Origin: Piromyces finnis | Taxonomy: Eukaryota > Neocallimastigomycota > Neocallimastigomycetes > Neocallimastigales > Neocallimastigaceae | Assembly (NCBI GenBank): GCA_002104945.1 | Contig: MCFH01000010.1 | Coordinates: 62,001-126,000 of the forward strand | Reading direction: 5' to 3' | Length of the DNA stretch: 64,000 nucleotides | In this document: one piece after another, positions 23,701-32,531 of the stretch | How the letters are laid out: every line of letters starts with the position of its first letter | How positions within the stretch are numbered: the first letter of the stretch is position 1 | Program-made: the position numbers and the translations under genes | The notes under the pieces: model-generated | Told to the model about the DNA's origin: nothing | Databases searched by the model: none | Seen by the model: the letters and a program-made list of their open reading frames with translations, nothing else

Positions 23701-24113
23701 TAGAATCTTTAATATCGAAAGCTACCTTAAATTCCAAAACTGTAAGCATTAAAAAGCTTGAAAAATTATATAGAGAAAAATTTAAGTATTTGCTAAATGT
23801 TGATCCTAAATCATGTGATTTTGGTAATTTACAAGAAAATACTAGAAATATAATGAAAGTTACTGTTATGAACAGAACAAATGATATTATTCGTTTCAAG
23901 ATAGTTCAACCAAAATCCGATCTTATAAATATTAAATATAAAGTCGGCCCAATTTCTCCTGGATTACAAATAAAAATAATTGTTGAGATTATTGCACCAA
24001 AAACAAGCAATCAATTTTCAATTGATGATTATGGACAAATAATTACTGAAAATGAGATAATTAAAATTCCAATAACTGCTACAATATTGCCAACAAAAGA
24101 ATTAGATAATTAA
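17709..24113 (+). CDS. SPAG17: SPAG17/PF6, central-pair projection protein (5' end unresolved)
   Basis: One giant exon after an acceptor TTTACCAAG, open for 2134 codons to TAA; human SPAG17 is ~2220 aa. No in-frame ATG occurs before about codon 88, so the initiator must be on an upstream exon. The beginning PPKKAASPSKGRGGNNKKK is a typical basic low-complexity start; two KKGK/EKEK-rich linkers occur (about residues 270-320 and 960-1055). Mid-protein repeats of the type IEFPNG/YPNGNITYYDNNG and YTDGVNRIVEFPNG, and RFIDSYYKKISSY, are family-like. The C-terminal ~105 residues (LLNVDPKSCDFGNLQEN through YKVGPISPGLQ to IIKIPITATIL) form an ASH/MSP-type beta-sandwich as in SPAG17. In the axoneme this protein builds the C1a projection of the central apparatus and is needed for motility. 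It shows that the organism makes 9+2 flagella. Confidence 0.92.
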   Translation: MPPKKAASPSKGRGGNNKKKTAPNNNKTIQGSLLDILNTNLYEDSWKTFIGVIFTDETTEQDVENFKKSVDILDIDDEDSNIYDHYLMLNDKFNQQNETILKEDDSRVIKALSESVNKGRRKKFHIISYKDINEWANENTKNFEECVEYKQIIEKIEKLNVVITSSQQAQNNTIIDESILNNESSDIKNEENTVQLSSQDQEPSNEMQLEELTKLKLEYLSKFLKVRFVQLKLSDIEARIAEKEALAKKAAEEEQMNNLQPPGLLQQNQNQTQEEGKKKDKEKGKKGQSGKNGSQDKKQEKDSSTSAADPNGDKNQNKRRIKLRQRIVNIDPIPVAINDEPENGPEIYYLLYGFSNPQLFEYLLNFDIHVDALIRMEEIPKEFVSRPPEVHQSKSEIDISKKVENPLDLLESQSTSNRSKFSKLSLDDQSSLYSYNAIDDKSNYSTKPDQNKNIVVEEDVKNTENEIIKQQSLEIKISSVTWKNSLNSNIIKYKLKTNSNNLNSIWKDVVWCDIPFKQKDEPDIIFDQLALKIYEILEKKDIYNKFYDNTLVINIPECDKENNLKYYKYLSEVASYIEPSISIEIWLEILIHYALKTMNINGPSINIDNIDNNYPYFKILNIPWNKEPEKQEEINIKDIKETKEGKNKDKQLNIENQQKTQQNQSTLSINTFDNLSILNIQRRVNLNNENKEFLGYSSFDCYFDDIIHNISLINTEETVEKKAEDETNENDNMNMGKDVNYNNYQIVPKDNRYLKSKLLYEKLKIIGININEVYDTFLKYLVINRSLKCIHKEMNNHQPNILNDNQFHTNTKCPCNSNNRDILLRKTELFKSTNFPESTLNKTLLQWEFESLINMETNDITDNKKPIVLDEYCWIEKHNRETMIQIIEKYKSIYPEMIYKLSNFNNGTLLIMKSPGPTGCLISETFEKSQVKNKVNFGLFYEYYDNKREYLECPELKFIPKKNNDLNQDKKTSEDQLDNKKNGLSKKKGKKTNEKEKATVPEKNKNQGNKKGDKADKTDKTEKIEKGDKKKNSISTNTKKSPKIDASEPIEETSIIENEKMPTNYIYNTNNDIVLFNNKNSYIYPRDGNIIQVKTINSLTVDFTPQIYYNIFTPFGSLSYGNNKNDKYPNYLYINYNDDSTFSFKISKNGKLNIQYYTVDGILTQYYEDGRIKQKLTTYNKNNLKYQVSDKIELYRVIIPGGKILKVKSSQNYEVYYPNGNITYYDNNGTWTSINEKGKCVQTNSLNETKELPSLEVFYERLPIPNETKYIRNDMVVIRYTDGVNRIVEFPNGIKISTHINKKNEENNDTNNAFEDTSFDNSNNINKPPKIESFDSIVNIYQFDKHRLKVNNYDEEFKMNEILNYKNKNIEYKCESNGFPTTVCVDGGNEIHTIYKNCKIIQFMIINEDQKYICQKIRILKYGSCVDLYMDGNVCFIPYYKNDSSLISNSCSRYNIDIKSRELIVNDITGKEYKINKNRISTEFYGNNSKSTYIDLNTNETEKSLNLNDKKIDSSISKISDINESNKSLNKDINDETNKTDTICERFIDSYYKKISSYKLLKYCNSDDNKRETTPTNNKDLCGLYNISNSNNDIFSLNEATLNNKLIKNLMKNSFSEKFISNGNTPKLFFIHEDGTGIELLRDVDVFHSINEMDINIDKDIIEEPLADDSNGVSVTITKKLDSRNISFNINDSKIIIYKQLVRYPKLTLNNRNLILDELIYYNNWLKMHNAFIEDNDNVLESIYSKVSIGNNNDNDKNQNDKDDPNKNIIYGANKEETENAILEKYSELLLRNSMKPNNYVINDTLKKNNEVNTNEISETHKKRYKILKNVEASKKKERSVKEILKIDEEIKNSVNESSIFPKYFETIDPSKIPKENINKYKKKDYKKKERNNSYMVKLSNIKSSISIKKRKNDISENKNENSSLSTILFNNDSSNDSKSTEEFIKKESEELLDNTESQSSLEEIKYNTKPNINYQIIEAGTKRKLKTISTVNESKSLESLISKATLNSKTVSIKKLEKLYREKFKYLLNVDPKSCDFGNLQENTRNIMKVTVMNRTNDIIRFKIVQPKSDLINIKYKVGPISPGLQIKIIVEIIAPKTSNQFSIDDYGQIITENEIIKIPITATILPTKELDN

Positions 24114-24273
24114 ATCAATAAAAAGTAATTTATTATACATAAAATTATGTTGTAGATAATCTAATATAGAATAATAAATATACACTTATTAGTTCTAAAT
24201 AAATATTTAAATTATATTAATACTATTTAACTTTTTAAAGTTTATAATATGTATGTTAATTTTTAATTTATTC

Positions 24274-24276
24274 TAT

Positions 24277-24375
<99 letters not shown>

Positions 24376-24378
24376 TTT
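24274..24378. repeat. (TTTA)n microsatellite, ~26 units
   Basis: An essentially perfect tetranucleotide array of 105 bp between the convergent SPAG17 and membrane-protein genes. Its right end overlaps the last codons and the stop codon of the minus-strand gene. Confidence 0.97.
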
Positions 24379-26636
24379 GATTTAATGGAATCCTGTTTAT
24401 GCTAGGATCACTTATCGTGAAATTATCAATACTTCTGTTGTTATTTAAATTTCTATCATTAAAATTGGAACTCATAGATGAATCATTATTTTCATATTTA
24501 TTGTTTTTAGAATTATTTATATTTTCATAATTAAGTATTTTTGATAATAATATATTTCTTTCAAGTTTTCTATATTTCTTTTTTGCTGATCTTTCCAATA
24601 GCATTTCAATTAATACTAATAAGCACATTAAAACACCGGTTACATCTCGAATTAAATTTAATATTACCCACCATTTAATATCTTTTAATAATCTTTCTGT
24701 TTGCCATTTTTGAATTGGCATTAAATCTTTTTTTGATATTTCCCTAATTAATTTAAAAATATGATTTTAATTAAGTTAAATTGTATTATATGACGTATTT
24801 ATATTTACATATAAATAATTAATACCATGAAATTTTTTCATATGGGACAACAGCTGTATTAGTTACTGAAGGTAATTTATAGTATCTATCGGAGGATGTA
24901 ATATTAATATCAATATATTTTATCAATGTAGTAGTAATAAAACATGGGAATGAAACTATTACAATAAAAAACATTATTTGCATTATTAGTTTTCTTTTTA
25001 TTTTGAAAATTTTAATATATTAAATTACTAAATTTTACAATATAATTAATACCTAATGCAAGAAAGATAAGAATTAGTTTTCTTGAAAAAGATTTGGTAT
25101 ATTCTTTTAATGGCAATTTAGAGGCAGTTATACTTATAACAAATTTATCTAATATTCCAATAATTGAAAATGTTACCATAAAATTGGTAATAAATGCTAT
25201 CATTGAAGCATGTGGTGTATAATATATAAGAAAATTATATAGTTCACTAGTAGTGTCTTTTTCACATGAAGCTTTTGGAGTTGACCATGGGAAAATAATT
25301 AAAGATAATAAACAGACACCTAATAATGATATTTTTAATAATGCCATTAATAATATAAATAATAACACTACTACTACTACTTTGTTTTTAATAAATTTTG
25401 TTAATTATTTTACATTACCACCAAATAACATTGTTATTCCTAAAAAGAAGTATTTCATTAAATGATCTGCGTTCTTTATTTATAATTATATTAGTGATTT
25501 TATTATAATACTATATATAAATATTTATTATATTTACTTTCATATATGATAATATTTTATGACTATCTGATATTTTTGGAATTTCTTTTTCATTTGTTTT
25601 ATAATTATCAGTGTTATTGCTATTGACTTTTCTAAATTTATTTCCAACTAATGTAATATTAAAGATAGTATATTAATTATTTATAATTCATGGATATATT
25701 ATTATAATAATAAAGTTTAAACCTTCAATATATAAAACATCAAGATCATTTGGTGGAGGTATGTCAATTAAGGTTTCTTCTTCTGTATTTTTGTTTGGAT
25801 CATTAATATATATCAATTCTGATGTCTCTGGAATGTTTTCATCATATATTTCATCCGGTTGAATAATGATACTTTCATCTATAAATATATATATTATTAA
25901 ACTTAATACTTTTATATTTAATAACATTCAATTTTAATATTTTATTTATTTACTAGTTGTAGGACATTTAATTTGAATTGGCTCTATATAATAATAAAAA
26001 AATTAGTATTATAATTATTTTATAATATATATATAATAATATACTTTTTCTTAACATTTTTCCATCTCTGTTTTCTTTATTCGTATTAAGATTTTCTATT
26101 CTATCTCTAATATATTTATAATATTTAGTATTTAATAAATACATATAACTTTTATAATTATAATTGTTTTTTAGTCACTTTTTAAATATAATTTCTTTAG
26201 ATCCATCAATTACATGAACAGAATTAGCTTCTCTTACAGGATTTTGTAATTTAATTTTTGTGGTATGATTTATTTTTTTTTCTTTTTGGGAATCATTAAG
26301 AGGGAATGTGGTAGAAGGTGGGACTGATGATCCATTGTTTTTATTTTTTATTTTATCACTTTGAGATAGGTTATGAGTTTGCTTTTTTAATTTAGGTATC
26401 GGTGGAGGAAGTATATAGGTATTGTTTGGATTATTATTATCCGGATTATCGATTAAATTTTTATCTATATTTTCTATGTTTTTTCTATTAATATTCCTCT
26501 TTTTTTTTTTATCTAATAATAATTTATTAATATCACTATTTTCCTTATCATTTTTTGAAATATTGTCTTTCATATTAATATTTCTTTTCTTCATTTCTTT
26601 TTTATCCTTGCTATTTTTTATTTCTTTGTTATTCAT
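24365..26636 (-). CDS. Unidentified multi-pass membrane protein, ~568 aa, nine exons
   Basis: Exons (minus) 26636-26179, 26106-26045, 25983-25954, 25878-25723, 25647-25538, 25473-25419, 25379-25053, 24955-24826, 24743-24365 close in frame. The first ~270 residues are charged and low complexity (KDKKEMKKRN, a short PPPIP, acidic ENIPETSELIY). The membrane part has a long hydrophobic segment around LLFILLMALLKISLLGVCLL, then a loop with one Cys (PWSTPKASCEKDTTSELY), then helices around SMIAFITNFMVTFSIIGIL, RKLILIFLALVSFPCFITTT and WWVILNLIRDVTGVLMCLL, four or five in total. The C-terminal 70 residues are polar. No family recognised; the pattern could be a divergent 7TM or tetraspan protein. The exon-7 acceptor is ambiguous (tandem NAGs), and the stop codon lies in a microsatellite. 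Confidence 0.7.
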
Positions 26637-27651
26637 TTTATTTTATTAAAATATTTAATTGAATAAAATTATTAAATTACTGCGTAATACCAACTTTATA
26701 AATTTCAAATTATTTTGGTTTGTTTTTTTTTTTTTTTTTTAAAGTTAAACTTTATTATTTATATTTTCGGAATTCAATTTATAAACCATAATTATTATGA
26801 TAAAAAGTAAAAAGATTTTTTTATTCAATATAACTTTATACATATTAAATAATTAAAGATATATAATTTACATTTAATAATAGAGCTTCTTCTTTAATTG
26901 TTTAATGGTAAGCATTATTGATTATTAAAAAATATACTTAAAACAAATTTTAAAAAGTTATTTCTTAATAAAATGATATATTCATATACAAAGAAAGGTA
27001 GTACAATGAGATTTTTTAAAATGTCTAATTCATTTAATTAATTATCATTTACCACTTTCCATAAATGGGAATTTAATAAAATTATTTTATTTTTTTAAGA
27101 AATTTTTATTTGAGATAGTTTTTTTTCAACAAGTAATATTTAGTTGCTTTTTTTTGTTATTTATTTATTTGTTTATACTAATAATAAAAACATTTTTTAA
27201 CAATAATATTTTTTAAAAATACTAATAATGATATTATTTAAAATAAATTTTCAATATAATAATATAAAAACATTAAATAAATAAAGAAGTTATTGTTATT
27301 TTTAAATATTAATTTTTATTATTATAAAAAAAAATAATGATTGATAATAATTGAAAATAATTGTTTTTTACCAAAATTTCAATTTTGTAGTATATTTATG
27401 TAAACTATACATATATTTATGTATATGTGTGGCTTAAGGATTTTAAACCAATAATATTTGAAAAATAATGTACTATAGATTTAGAATATACATATATTAT
27501 ATACATAAACTATTGGTTGATCTTTTAATGTTTTATACAATATTAAATAGTAAAATATTATACAATAATACAATATAATTAGAAAAAAAAAAATTATTTA
27601 CATATTTTTTTACTTTAACAATTCATTTTAAATAATATAATATTAATAAAA
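26637..27651. other. Divergent intergenic
   Basis: About 1 kb between the membrane protein and eIF3k start codons. AT-rich with a T17 run near 26724-26741. Nothing coding seen. Confidence 0.6.
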
Positions 27652-28323
27652 ATGACTTCAAATATTCCAGGTCGTCCAAAGCAAATTAACGATATTATCG
27701 AAACTGTTGAACGTTACGATACTGAAAAGATTCCATTACTTCATGAATATATTGATGAACAACTTGCCAATAAAGTTCAATATGATTCAGCTGCAAATTT
27801 AGCTGTTTTAAAATTATATCAATTCAACCCAGATCAAATCAATTTTAAATACATTTCATCTATTTTAACCAAAGCTTTAACTGCATTACCAGATCCAGAT
27901 TTTAATTTATGTTTAGCTTTATTAAATCTTGACATTTGTAATGATCCAACTGTTTCAAAACTTTACGAACTTCAAAAGGCTCTTGAACAATGTCGTTTTA
28001 ATGATTTCTGGACTTTATTAGAAAATGAAGAAACTAAAAAGATAGTAGAATGTTGTGTTGGATTCGAAGATTCCATCAGAGGTTTTATTTCACTTACTAT
28101 TGAAAACACATTCGTTACTATTTCAAAAGAAGAAATCAGTTCATACTTAAATCTTAACGGTAATGATTTAGATGAATATGCTAAAAGTAGAAACTGGGTA
28201 TTAAATGATAATGTTTTCGCTTTACCAGTTGTTAAGGAAAATGAAGATAAACCAAAGATTGTTAAAGAAAATGTTAAGTTTGAACAATTAACTCAAATTA
28301 TTGGTTATGCTAATGAAATTTAA
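27652..28323 (+). CDS. EIF3K: Translation initiation factor eIF3 subunit K
   Basis: Intronless, 223 codons, the usual length of eIF3k (~218 aa). Recognisable are RPKQINDIIETVERYD and LHEYIDEQLANKVQYDSAANLAVLKLYQFNP (split here for length), ALTALPDPDFNLCLALL, and a C-terminal PCI/CSN8-like winged helix ending FEQLTQIIGYANEI. eIF3k pairs with eIF3l in the octameric core of the eIF3 complex that prepares the 40S subunit for initiation; it is absent from budding yeast but present in many fungi and animals. Codons are richer in C-ending choices (TTC, GAC, AAC, CGT) than in neighbouring genes, consistent with high expression. Confidence 0.95.
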   Translation: MTSNIPGRPKQINDIIETVERYDTEKIPLLHEYIDEQLANKVQYDSAANLAVLKLYQFNPDQINFKYISSILTKALTALPDPDFNLCLALLNLDICNDPTVSKLYELQKALEQCRFNDFWTLLENEETKKIVECCVGFEDSIRGFISLTIENTFVTISKEEISSYLNLNGNDLDEYAKSRNWVLNDNVFALPVVKENEDKPKIVKENVKFEQLTQIIGYANEI

Positions 28324-29007
28324 ATGGTTTAAATGTAGAGAAAGAATAATTGTAATTTATTTTTAATTTATACAATTATAAGTAATCTTGTAATGGATGG
28401 TCTTGTAATTTTTTTTTCTTTTTCTTTTTAAATAATAGATTTTTTTTAAAAAAAAAAATATGATATTTATAAATAAATTTATAATAAAATGTTAATAAAA
28501 GCTAATTAAATAAATAAATAAAAATATATATAAAAGAATATGTTTTAGAAAAAGTATTTATTTTATTTAATTATTATTTAGAATTATATTAATATTAATA
28601 TGAAATTAAATAAAATGAATTGGGTAAATTGATATAAATATAAATAAGATATTAAAGTATTCAATTTAATTTCAAAATAATATTGTTTTATTGTGTAGAA
28701 AACTTTTTTTTTTTTTTTTATTTTTTAACACTATTACTTTATTAAAATTATTAATTATATTTAATAATTTTGTGTTAAAAATTTAACCCTATGAAGATTT
28801 TAATACCATAATAATATATGAATATAATAAAAAATAAATATTTTTTAAACAAAATAATAAAATAAAGTAAAATAAAAATATACTTGTTAACTTCAATAAT
28901 AATAAAAAATATAAAAAATAAAATAATTAGAATTATTAAAATAATTTAAATAAAATTAAAGTAAAATAGAATAATATAATAAATTTTATAAATAAAAAAT
29001 AAATAAT
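28324..29007. other. Intergenic
   Basis: 3' flank of eIF3k and 5' flank of VMA21, AT-rich, with T16 near 28705. No gene seen. Confidence 0.6.
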
Positions 29008-29543
29008 ATGGGTAGTGCAATTGAAAATAAGAAAAATATTAAAGATTTACCAAAGTATAAAAAACCAGTAAGAAACTTACCTGTAAGATTACCAAAACAA
29101 AACAGAATTCCAAAGTAAAAATAAAGAAAGAAAAAAAAACTTAATATATTAATAATAAAAATAATAATAATAATAATTAAGATCTCATATTGATTATAAT
29201 AAAAATAATATGAATGTATTATTTGTTTTTCAATTTTTGAAATATATAGAAATGTTCTCTATAAATTGATATTTTTCACAATCTTAATGTTCACCCTTCC
29301 TTTCATAACTTATTTCTTTACAATTGATCGTTTTTTTACTGGTAAGTTTTTTTAAAAATTAACTCTAAAAGTCTATTGTTTTAAATTCTAATTTTATTTT
29401 TTGATTTTGTAGGTAATACTACATACGCCGCTTTAGCCGCTGCATTTACAGCAAACTTAATTGTTGCTGCTTATGTTGTTGTAGCCATTATTGAAGACAA
29501 GGATGATGATGAAAATATTAATTCAAATAAAAAAACAAATTAA
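29008..29543 (+). CDS. VMA21: VMA21-like V-ATPase assembly factor, 109 aa
   Basis: Exons 29008-29114, 29250-29341 and 29413-29543. After a 35-residue basic, proline-rich head the product has two hydrophobic helices: LIFFTILMFTLPFITYFFT, then a short loop FFTGNTTYAALAAAF, and NLIVAAYVVVAIIED, followed by an acidic tail. The two-helix hairpin with N-T-T and A-A spacing is that of Vma21, an ER membrane chaperone that assembles the Vo sector of the vacuolar H+-ATPase. The protein ends K-K-T-N, a canonical KKxx retrieval signal, as yeast Vma21 ends in a dilysine. Length is normal for fungal Vma21. Confidence 0.88.
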
Positions 29544-30210
29544 TTATTTAATTTTAGAAATTTTAAACTTTAAAGCAATCATTAATTAAAGATACTAATA
29601 ATTTTTCTGTTATTAACGTTTTAATATTATATCTTTAATTAAAAATAAAGAAAAAATAAAATCAATATTAAATGAATTAATGAAAAAGAAAACATTCAAA
29701 AAAAATTAAAATTCAGTATCAAAATAAAATAAATTCAATAAAGCAGCAATAATTTATATTATTATAAAATCAAATAAATAAAAATATAAGTAAGAAAATT
29801 ATTGTTTTAATTTAAATTAATGATTATTTTACATTTTTAAAATATACATTAAAATTTTATAATTATTGTATGATAGTAGATATTAAAATATTTATTTATT
29901 TTATATATATATATATAATTTCTTTCTTTTTTTTTTTTTTTTTTTTTTGCTTGTTTGTTTGCTTGCTTGTTTGTTTGTTATATATATATTCTTCTTCCCA
30001 ACTTTTATATTTGATTTATTACAATTATTAATTTCATTTAATGAAAAAAATTATAATTTCTAGTGTTAATTATTAATTTAAATGAATATTTATATTTTCA
30101 TAAAACTTTGTTGAAACATTCATTTAATTCTAAATTTTATTTTTTTGATATAATAAATGAATACTTTTTTTAATATAAATTATAATTAAAAATTTTGATG
30201 GTATTGTGAT
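29544..30210. other. Convergent intergenic with GCTT/GTTT repeat
   Basis: Contains a T24 run (about 29925-29948) followed by an imperfect (GTTT/GCTT)n array at 29949-29979. No gene seen. Confidence 0.6.
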
Positions 30211-30636
30211 TTATTCTTCTTCTTCTTCTTCCTTATCTCCTAAGGATTTACGCCATTCTCTTTCCTTTTCAATTCTTTCATATGCTCTAAAAACTTTACT
30301 TTGTAAATAAAAACTACCACCAATCTTTTTATCATTGGCATCAAAAAGAATCTTGAAACGTTCTTTAACAAGTTCTGGACTAGGTAAATTCTTTAAAGTA
30401 ATAACTTCAGCTTCTGGTTTTGGTATATTTAAAATAAGGAAAGATTCATTCAATGATATTTTAAGTTTACGTGTAATATGGGAATTATCACCTAAAGGTT
30501 GATGGAAAAGTGAAGTACCAGTATTACTTGAAGAAGCTGCTAAGGCTAAAGCTTTGTATGCATCATGGAATGCATTTTGAGTAATAACAATTGAACTGTG
30601 ACAAAGATGAGATAAAGCTTTAATTCCTTCGAACAT
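30211..30636 (-). CDS. PAM16: Pam16/Tim16, J-like subunit of the organelle import motor
   Basis: Intronless, 141 codons. The N-terminal hydrophobic segment (LCHSSIVITQNAFHDAYKAL) matches the Pam16 region that runs into DAYKQAL; the J-like domain carries LSPELV-type spacing (LPSPELVKERFKILFDAND) and the hallmark KKIGGSFYLQSKVFRAYERI. Like all Pam16 proteins it lacks an HPD motif, so it cannot itself stimulate Hsp70 but dimerises with the J-protein Pam18 to regulate it at the inner-membrane TIM23 channel. The tail is a run of glutamates. In an anaerobic fungus this would act at the hydrogenosome (inference). Confidence 0.92.
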   Translation of the reverse strand: MFEGIKALSHLCHSSIVITQNAFHDAYKALALAASSSNTGTSLFHQPLGDNSHITRKLKISLNESFLILNIPKPEAEVITLKNLPSPELVKERFKILFDANDKKIGGSFYLQSKVFRAYERIEKEREWRKSLGDKEEEEEE

Positions 30637-30974
30637 TATACTTTATTAAATAATATAAATTAAAATATTTTAGTTATTATTATATCAACACTTAAAAACG
30701 ATTATTATAATTTATATTGAAACTATGAAATTATTATTCCTTAATATAAGAACAAAACAATTTTAAACAACTTATTCATTTCATTTCAATATTTTATATT
30801 TACTTTAATAATTCTACAATTTTATTATATTGTACAAGAAAATATATCTTAAAAAAATTTTTTTAATAAAAAAAAATAATTTCACAAAATTTTACATGAT
30901 TCGATTGGAGTAAATTTGAAATCGATATTTTATACATTTTTCATATAATGATTATTTTAAAAAATTATAAATAT

Positions 30975-31005
<31 letters not shown>

Positions 31006-31102
31006 TTCATTTATTCATTTATTTATTTCTTTATTTATTTATTTCTTTATTTATTCATTTATTTACTCATTTATTTATTTATTTATTTATTCATTTATTC
31101 AT

Positions 31103-31193
<91 letters not shown>

Positions 31194-31382
31194 TTCATTT
31201 ATTCATTTATTCATTTATTTATTCATTTATTTATTTATTAATTTTTACATAAATTATGTATAATTTAACATATTTTTAATTTACATTTTAATAGATTAAA
31301 CAAAACCTATCTTGTTTAATAATGATTTTTCTTATTAATAATTTATAACTCTGTTAAATTCTTATAATCAATTATAGTTATA
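30637..31382. other. Intergenic with large (TTTA)n array
   Basis: Between the Pam16 start and the roadblock stop. Apart from the tetranucleotide array listed separately I see nothing coding. Confidence 0.6.
30973..31239. repeat. (TTTA)n microsatellite with TTCA/TTCT interruptions
   Basis: About 265 bp of TTTA units. Variant units with C (TTCA, TTCT, CTCA) cluster at both ends while the centre is almost pure, as expected if the centre is the site of recent slippage. Open frames across it are an artefact. Confidence 0.97.
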
Positions 31383-32170
31383 TTAATATTCATGTTCATG
31401 AGGATTTTGAATTACAATTAGAATATATCCCCTAGCTAAAAAAAAAATTATTATTTGTATGTTAAAATTAGTATATAATATCACTAAAATTAGAACTTTT
31501 TATTTAACTTACTATCTGCAACCATTATCTACAGTAATAATTAAAACAATATACAAAATATAAAAATATATTTCAATAAACAAATTATTTAATTATATTT
31601 TTTTATTATATAATATTTACTTCATGCTTCTTTGAACGTAGTCTCAAGAAGGTTAAATTATCCTACATAATGAATAATAAATATATATATATATATTTAG
31701 TTAAAGAATATTATAAATATAATAAATAAAAATAGAAAAATAGAAAAAACCTCCGGATCAATATCTCTAACAACATTTTGGGCTTTCTCAGTTAATTGTG
31801 TAATTAGTGTAGAATATTGTTGTGTTTGAATATTATCAAGTGTTGACTTTACCACTGAACCTTCATGGTTTACAATTACAATACCTATACATGACATTAT
31901 TTATTATTAGTAGTAATAAGTAATCGAACTTTTCTAATTATTATATCGATATATAAAAATTGATATATTCACCTTGAACACCTTTATGTGCTTGTATTCT
32001 ATTTAAAGTTTCTTCAACTTCATTTAGGTCTTTTAGGGAATTTGCAATATCTTTTGACTTTATTTTAAAACATTATATGATAAAAAAAAAAGAAAAAAAG
32101 AAAAAAAGACATTAATATTAATATATATTAATGAATCAATGTTATTATTTATTAAATAATAATTAACCAT
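31383..32170 (-). CDS. DYNLRB1: Dynein light chain roadblock/LC7, 110 aa, six exons
   Basis: Exons (minus) 32170-32168 (the ATG alone), 32057-31973, 31884-31751, 31662-31621, 31528-31513 (16 nt) and 31435-31383 give 110 codons. Family motifs in order: EETLNRIQAHKGVQG, IVIVNHEGSVVKSTLDN, QYSTLITQLTEKA, VRDIDP, LTFLRLRSKKHE, IMVADTRGYILIVIQNP. The match to the ~96-residue roadblock light chain is nearly end to end. It dimerises and binds the dynein intermediate chain, serving cytoplasmic dynein-1 and/or dynein-2 in intraflagellar transport. The GTTTTT donor at 31750 and GTTAAT donor at 32167 are weak, but the protein match fixes both. Confidence 0.92.
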
Positions 32171-32446
32171 TATTAAATTTAATATTATATTTTTTTCAAA
32201 TATGAAGGGAGGAACGTTTAAAAATAAAAATAAAAATAAAAAAAAAATTGAATAATTGTTTATAATAAAATTGTTTTATTAAATTTAATAAACAAACTCA
32301 AGAATTTTTCAAATATACAATCATGTGTAAATTATTAAAAAAGTTATAGAATTATGTTTAATACTAATAAATAAATTTGAAATTTATTTTTATATTTCTA
32401 CATATAATATTTAAATAAATTAAATTAGTTAATATATTATATATAC

Positions 32447-32486
<40 letters not shown>

Positions 32487-32531
32487 GCTTCGCACTTAAA
32501 AGTTTTGTGAACTTAACAGAAAGTTTTCAAA
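32171..32531. promoter_or_regulatory. Divergent promoter region with T26 tract
   Basis: 361 bp shared by the roadblock (left) and reductase (right) genes. A TA run and then 26 uninterrupted T at 32461-32486 end 45 bases before the reductase ATG. Poly(dA:dT) tracts in this position commonly exclude nucleosomes in fungi; that role here is inference. Confidence 0.45.

Noticed and set aside
24955-25020. Continuation of the membrane-protein exon through KIKRKLIMQIMFF
   Set aside because: Open in frame but no AG acceptor gives the phase required by exon 7; the ATAG acceptor at 24956 does and leaves a clean transmembrane helix.
30948-31241. 97-codon open frame across the (TTTA)n array
   Set aside because: The peptide is a periodic Leu/Phe/Ile/Tyr repeat produced by the tetranucleotide unit; not a gene.
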